DNA of 64,000 nt from Endotrypanum monterogeii (Eukaryota > Euglenozoa > Kinetoplastea > Trypanosomatida > Trypanosomatidae), in NCBI GenBank assembly GCA_000333855.2, contig CM007318.1:563772-627771 (forward strand). The letters run 5' to 3'. Every line of letters starts with the position of its first letter. Position 1 is the stretch's first letter. The notes beneath the pieces are model-generated. The model worked only from the letters and a program-made list of their open reading frames with translations. It was not told the origin of the DNA and did not search any database. Below, piece after piece: positions 59,379-64,000 of this stretch. Position numbers and translations under genes: made by a program.

Positions 59379-62274
59379 AAGAAGACTGCTTGATGATGCG
59401 TTTCGAGTGAAAATGGTTTATGTTTGCTGATACTAAGAAAACCGCCACCACACACAAGCGCTCGATTTCTCGACAACCGAAATAAATTGGGGTCCCAGAA
59501 AAAAACAAAACAGCGACAAGATTCCAGCTGCACTATCGTCGTATTGGAGGAGGAAGGTCACCGGGTGCTGTTGGTGAGCAGTATACTTACGTTTTTTTTT
59601 TTTTTTGGCTTGCAGAAAAAACTGGGAAATCTCTACGAAACAGGGTTCAGAAAAGGATGGCAATCTGTGATTGTTTTGGCTAGGAAAACTAAACGTGTAT
59701 TTGTGCAGGTTCACCCTCCCCATCCATGCGCTCTACCCACCGTATGACGCTTCCTGTGTTTTTTTCTTCCTTTTTATTCCCGGGAGAAACAAAACAGCTG
59801 GCTCTTTTGGGAGCACCTGACAACCGGATCTGAATGAAACACAGGAAAATGGAGACTGAACAACAGAGAGCTGCTGAGTAGTTCAAAAAGATAGGAAGGG
59901 ATACTAATAAAAGTAGGCACCGGGGTGGGGTGGGGGTACGGGTTCGACCTAAAGGAATCGTGTTTAGGGGGGTGAAAGCAATGTACAAAAAGCAACCGAA
60001 AGAAAAGATGCTGGAGGGGGAGGGGGGGGGGGAGAGGCAAGAAGGAGGGCGTACGAGGAAAATCGCAGAGGACTCCAGATACTAGTAAAAAAATGTTGTG
60101 GGGGCCGCTTACCGAAGACTGAAGATTTTGTCGAGATTCCGATGGGAGTACGTGAGATAGTAGAGGGGAAGGACTTCATCAAAAAAAAAGGAAATGATTT
60201 GACTTCGCGTAGAGGATACATGAGGAAAAAGGAGAAATATGGTATTATTACAAAATTCTCTTCACGGATGGAATGCGATGGCCCTCGGAGTGCGTCTTCG
60301 TTTTTTTTTTGTGTGGAGAGTCGTGGTAGGGAAACTTTCTCCGAGCGAGTTAAACACGTTGACGCATACGAGCCTGGAGGACTCTTAACGAAGTCCTCAA
60401 CTGCAAACGTGTACGTTCCTGTACGTGTGTGTGTGTTGGGGGGGGGGTTGAAAGGAAGAAGAGGAAGACAAGTCTTTCTACTCATCCGCTATACAATCCC
60501 ACTAAGGCGTCAGCACAGGAGGAAGGACATACAGAAAAAGGGGTGATCTTCTTTTCCCATATTTAAACGAGCGTAGCGTCGTACTGCATTCCCCCACCCC
60601 CGCCACCTACTTGTTTTTTTTTCTTTGCAGTTCATTGGTATTTTTTTTTGTCGCCAAAACGATAAGGGAGTACAGGAAAATAGTGTATAAATATATATGT
60701 ATATATTTTTTTTGCATGAAGAAAAAAATCCTTAGACCTAGAACACCAAAAAGTTGATTGAGTCAATATGATTGGTGTGGATTCCGTGCGTGTTTCACCG
60801 TTCCTTTTTTTTTTCTTCCAGCTTCACGGGAAGGGAGGCTGAAGCATACGCCCGACACCCCCACTATTTTATAAAGAGGACGCATGTATAGGCTCTATTC
60901 GTGCCCGTAATTAGTTGGGAAAGCGCGCAGAGATAATACCACAAAAGGCACGACTCAAATCACGAGGAGGTGGTGGTTGTGCGTTTGTGAGTGGTGTTGA
61001 GGAGAGAGAGAGAAGGGGATAAAGATATGTTTGACATAGGAGACGATCTTTTTCAGAGGTGCCAATTGGTGAAAAACGTGGAATTGGAGAGAGGCAGCTT
61101 AGCCGGGCTGAACACGCTTCTCACGAAGCCGAAAAATAGTAACTCATATCTCCCCAAAACAAAACAAACTAACGAAGGGGGTTTTATCGTTTGCTCTGTG
61201 TATCTTTATTGTTGAGGAGTGTGGGGAGGGAAGGAAGGCTAGCGTGGACCGTTACGCACGTAGAAGCTGACGGCTGGCAAAAATGGAAGGATGCCCCCTT
61301 TCACCCCGGTGCTCGCCCATTCTCTTTTCATTCTCTCCCCCTATTTGTAAGACGATCGGAATCCGCCTTAGTATCGCCTGCTCTCAGGACGTCGTGAAGA
61401 AAATTTTGACAGGAGAAAAACAATCAAATAGAGCGAAAAAAAGGAATTGAAAAAAAAAAATGAAAAAGGGAATGGGGAGAGAAAGAGTGGGGGGTGGGGG
61501 TGGAGGGGAAGTGCGACGGGGGACAATGGTTATGATAATTGCGGTAAAATGTATCGCGCGCGAGGAGTGACCGCACCCCCCCCCTCTTTTTTTCTCAACA
61601 TTGAATCAATGAAAACACTCCTGATGTACATGAGAAAACAAGATTTTTGGCTATTATAAACTAGACAGAAAAAAAAAAAACACAAAAAAAAGGTGGCTGA
61701 ATAGAAAGATACAGAGGAGGAGGGAGGGGGGAGGTGCAGGGCATGATCATAGAGAGACTCGCTTGTGAATGAGGTAATTGAAGTTTACACTCCCTCCCCT
61801 CCCCTCCCCTCCCCTCCCCTCCCCCCCCCCCCACCCACACACACACACAAACACACACAAACACACACAAACAAACGCACACAGAGGCGTGTAAAGAGGC
61901 ACAGACAGAAGGACAAACGTGAGACAGAGAAACACTCGATAGCAACCCCCCCCCCCCAAAAAAAAAGAAGAAGAAATAAGGTCGCTAGAAACAACAAAAA
62001 ATGGGGCAAACCTAGCCCAAGCAATCAGTTGCGGTAGGGATATAACATAATAAGCGACTACAAGCACGTTGAACTCCCCACACCGGCATCTTCACATTCA
62101 AATGCAGACGCCCAAGTGACGTGCGGAAACCACGAACAGAATGTTCCCAACAAGAATTCCTTGTGTTTTCTTCTACTGCTGTCACTCTCACTTTTCCTTT
62201 TTTTTTTTGTTTGTGTGTGTGTGTGTTGTGTTGGTGTCGTCTCACCCTCGAGATGAGGCGTAAATATAAGTGCT
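59379..62274. other. Intergenic region / 3'UTR of the TPPP-like gene, no gene seen
   Basis: A 2.9-kb stretch. The nearest 500 bases to the TPPP-like stop codon contain a CCCCT tandem repeat (61791-61833) and CA/CAAA tracts (about 61838-61880). Others: TA-rich 60682-60708, many T and G runs and a GT tract near 62212-62230. Open frames are simple-repeat translations; no RNA gene was recognised. Confidence 0.55.
61791..61833 (-). repeat. CCCCT tandem repeat, G-quadruplex-capable on the minus (transcript) strand
   Basis: The plus strand carries at least seven runs of C separated by single T, ending in a 12-13-base C run. The transcript strand would read as repeated GGGGA, about 440-485 bases after the TPPP-like stop codon and so possibly in its 3'UTR. 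Confidence 0.85.
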
Positions 62275-62736
62275 TCACAGCTGCTTTGCAGTGGTCCCAC
62301 GAACGTCAACTGTTGACTGACGTCGATCAACAACACCAGCGAGCGATCCGGCGTTTCTGTCCACGTTCGTTGGACCACCCTGCTTCGCAGCACCGGTGTA
62401 AGAGCTCTTGTCATCGTGGAAGCGCACCGCATCGGCCTTTGTACCGCTAGACTTTGGGGCAGCAGCGGTGAGAATGGCTTGGATATCCTCGGGGGACTTC
62501 TTCATTTTTGCGGCGATTTCTGGGATCGCTTTATCCCGGAATTCTGCGAATGTGACCTTGCGCGCATCCTTTGCCTTCACCTTGCTGAAGAGCAAGTCGG
62601 CATCCGTGGAAGTGAAGGTTTTGCCGATGATCTTGGCCTCCTTCAACATCTTAGAAAAGTGCGAGTTGTCTATATCCTTCGATGGTGCGCCGCCGAAGGA
62701 GGCGAAGGCCTCGAAGGTTGCTTGGAATTCACTCAT
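62275..62736 (-). CDS. TPPP: p25-alpha / TPPP-family protein (153 aa)
   Basis: TPPP/p25-alpha proteins bind and bundle microtubules; in flagellates short forms are found in the axoneme or flagellum. The sequence begins MSEFQATFEAFASFGG, then shows the family core: FSKMLKEAKIIGKTFTSTDADLLFSKVKAK (about residues 28-57), the DARKVTFAEFRDKAIPEIAAK block and a C-terminal DKSSYTGAAKQGG motif (around residue 110). Length is near that of the core domain alone, without the long N-terminal extension of vertebrate TPPP1. The C-terminal ~30 residues are Gly/Arg/Thr-rich. ATG 62736 is the first in frame. The start is close to a T/C-rich stretch, but I cannot choose a splice acceptor with confidence. Confidence 0.92.
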   Translation of the reverse strand: MSEFQATFEAFASFGGAPSKDIDNSHFSKMLKEAKIIGKTFTSTDADLLFSKVKAKDARKVTFAEFRDKAIPEIAAKMKKSPEDIQAILTAAAPKSSGTKADAVRFHDDKSSYTGAAKQGGPTNVDRNAGSLAGVVDRRQSTVDVRGTTAKQL

Positions 62737-64000
62737 GTTGAGAAGGGGAGAAAAAAAAGGGTGTGGGGGATATTGAGGAGTTGATTGAGCACTGTTTTTT
62801 TTTTTTTTTGAGGATAGGAGTTTTGAGGACGATGCAAGGGGCAGCTGCGATCACGTGTGTTGCGTTCGCGTGGTGTTCACCAGCAGTTCACGAAGTGAGG
62901 AATGTGTGTGGGGATATGTAGCGAGCATGTTTGATCGAGCAAAGCGAAGGGATTCAGTGAAAGGTAGAGGAGGGTGAAAAGCCATTGAATACATTGAAGA
63001 AGAAAAACATGTTTCATTGCAGAGGGCACGAAAAAAAAGAGGGTTAGGTGGTTGAAGATAGATACTTCCTTCCCCAAGGGGTCGAAATACATCTATACAT
63101 ATATATATATATATATATAAATATATATATACTGGACCCTGTGCTGATCGCTCCTGTTCGTATCTCATTCTGATGTGCAAGATGTGTCAGGCGACAATTC
63201 AACATATTCGCGAGAGAGGCAAATAAAAAGACGAAAAATTGTCGCTTTAAATAGGATGACCATTGATATATATATATATATATATATGCTCTGCAGCGAG
63301 AAAAACTTTCTCTATGTGCGGTGTCGAGAAAAGAGGAAAATACAGAGCGTAGTGAAAACCTGCGCAGGATCGGGTTTCCGTGGAATAAAATATTTTCGCA
63401 TGCCAACAAAACTTTTGTTTCCTTTGGAGCAGAAATTTTGCATCGTTTTTTTTTCTTTCTTGTGTGCCTGTGTGTGTCGGGGGAGGGAAGGGGGGAATGG
63501 GATAGGGAAGAGAGAACAGGATTGGCGATCTTTGACAAAAAAAGACATCAAAGAGTGAGGCGAGCATCGAAAAAGGTGCTGGGGCGCTGCTGAGTTGGTC
63601 TTGCACCACTAACCTTCCCCACTTTTCTTCAAAAGTTTATCCCACCAATAATCATTTAAAAAAAAAGACGCTCGCAGGGAAACGATTCTGGCAGCTAGCG
63701 AGCGCAATTTTCGAAAAAGAGGTGTGTATGAGTTTCAGACACAACTGAGACTAGCTGGTACACGTTGATATACTATTACATGCAGGTGCGCGGTGAGAAT
63801 TTATATGCCTGTTCAGAAAAGTGAACGTGTGTGTTTTTGTGTGTGGCTTTATCGCGACGAATCGTATTGTTTGGCCACATTGGTGCACGAGACAGATGGG
63901 GAAAACGCTGTTGTGTACATCATTACAAGCAAAGGCAGAGCAAACTCAAGTAGCACGGCAATAGCACATATGGACATAGTGCCGTTCACCAGCTGCGAGA
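62737..64000. other. 5' region of the TPPP-like gene and beyond, no gene seen
   Basis: The last 1.26 kb has A/T runs (a T run at about 62794-62809), TA tracts near 63099-63131 and 63265-63289, and purine-rich plus-strand stretches. No coding sequence is supported up to the window end, where the next upstream gene's 3'UTR may begin. Confidence 0.55.

Overview
The window looks like nuclear DNA of a trypanosomatid (kinetoplastid), probably of the Leishmania/Leptomonas/Porcisia group. All convincing genes are intronless, lie on the minus strand and read one way, as in a trypanosomatid polycistronic unit transcribed from high to low coordinates. They are separated by long intergenic stretches rich in CA, TA, GA and G-run microsatellites. 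Polypyrimidine tracts followed by AG, the expected spliced-leader trans-splicing signals, lie just upstream of many start codons. The placement is inferred from architecture and protein similarity; no species call is made.

In order of transcription (right to left) the genes are: a p25-alpha/TPPP-like protein (62736-62275); a 565-aa protein with three copies of a short PLR-containing repeat (59378-57681); a TTC39/IML2-family protein (54435-52060); a membrane-anchored, probably catalytically dead alkaline-phosphatase-superfamily protein (48578-47517); a large disordered protein (45945-42961); ESCRT-II subunit VPS22/SNF8 (42202-41081); a probable mitochondrial helical-repeat protein (40353-38125); an R3H-domain protein (36939-34927); a C2CD3-like centriolar C2 protein (30276-27322); a TPTE/voltage-sensing-phosphatase-like PTEN-family enzyme (24550-22766); a small hypothetical protein (21831-20995); a D-isomer-specific 2-hydroxyacid dehydrogenase (19809-18799); and a giant VPS13-like lipid-transfer protein split by a frameshift near 13.53-13.60 kb (16402-13529 and 13599-2113).

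The intergenic DNA holds two nearly identical ~610-bp repeats (26555-27163 and 33118-33736) in direct orientation, with a third, diverged partial copy at 50330-50562. They resemble degenerate SIDER-type retroposons of Leishmania 3'UTRs. The first two bound a ~6.6-kb unit holding the C2CD3-like gene. Two N-gaps (24883-24892 and 54978-55020) are each flanked by near-identical 300-440-bp copies; these are best read as unmerged contig ends or haplotypes, not biological duplications.

Functionally the genes cover membrane contact and endosomal sorting (VPS13, VPS22), phosphoinositide signalling (TPTE-like), and the cytoskeleton, basal body and flagellum (C2CD3-like, TPPP-like). They also cover organelle functions (the putative mitochondrial helical-repeat protein and the TTC39/IML2 protein). 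As usual in these organisms, neighbouring genes need not be functionally linked. Several upstream-extended reading frames begin at non-ATG codons or run through CA/TTG microsatellites, so the first plausible ATG after a splice-acceptor-like AG was preferred.
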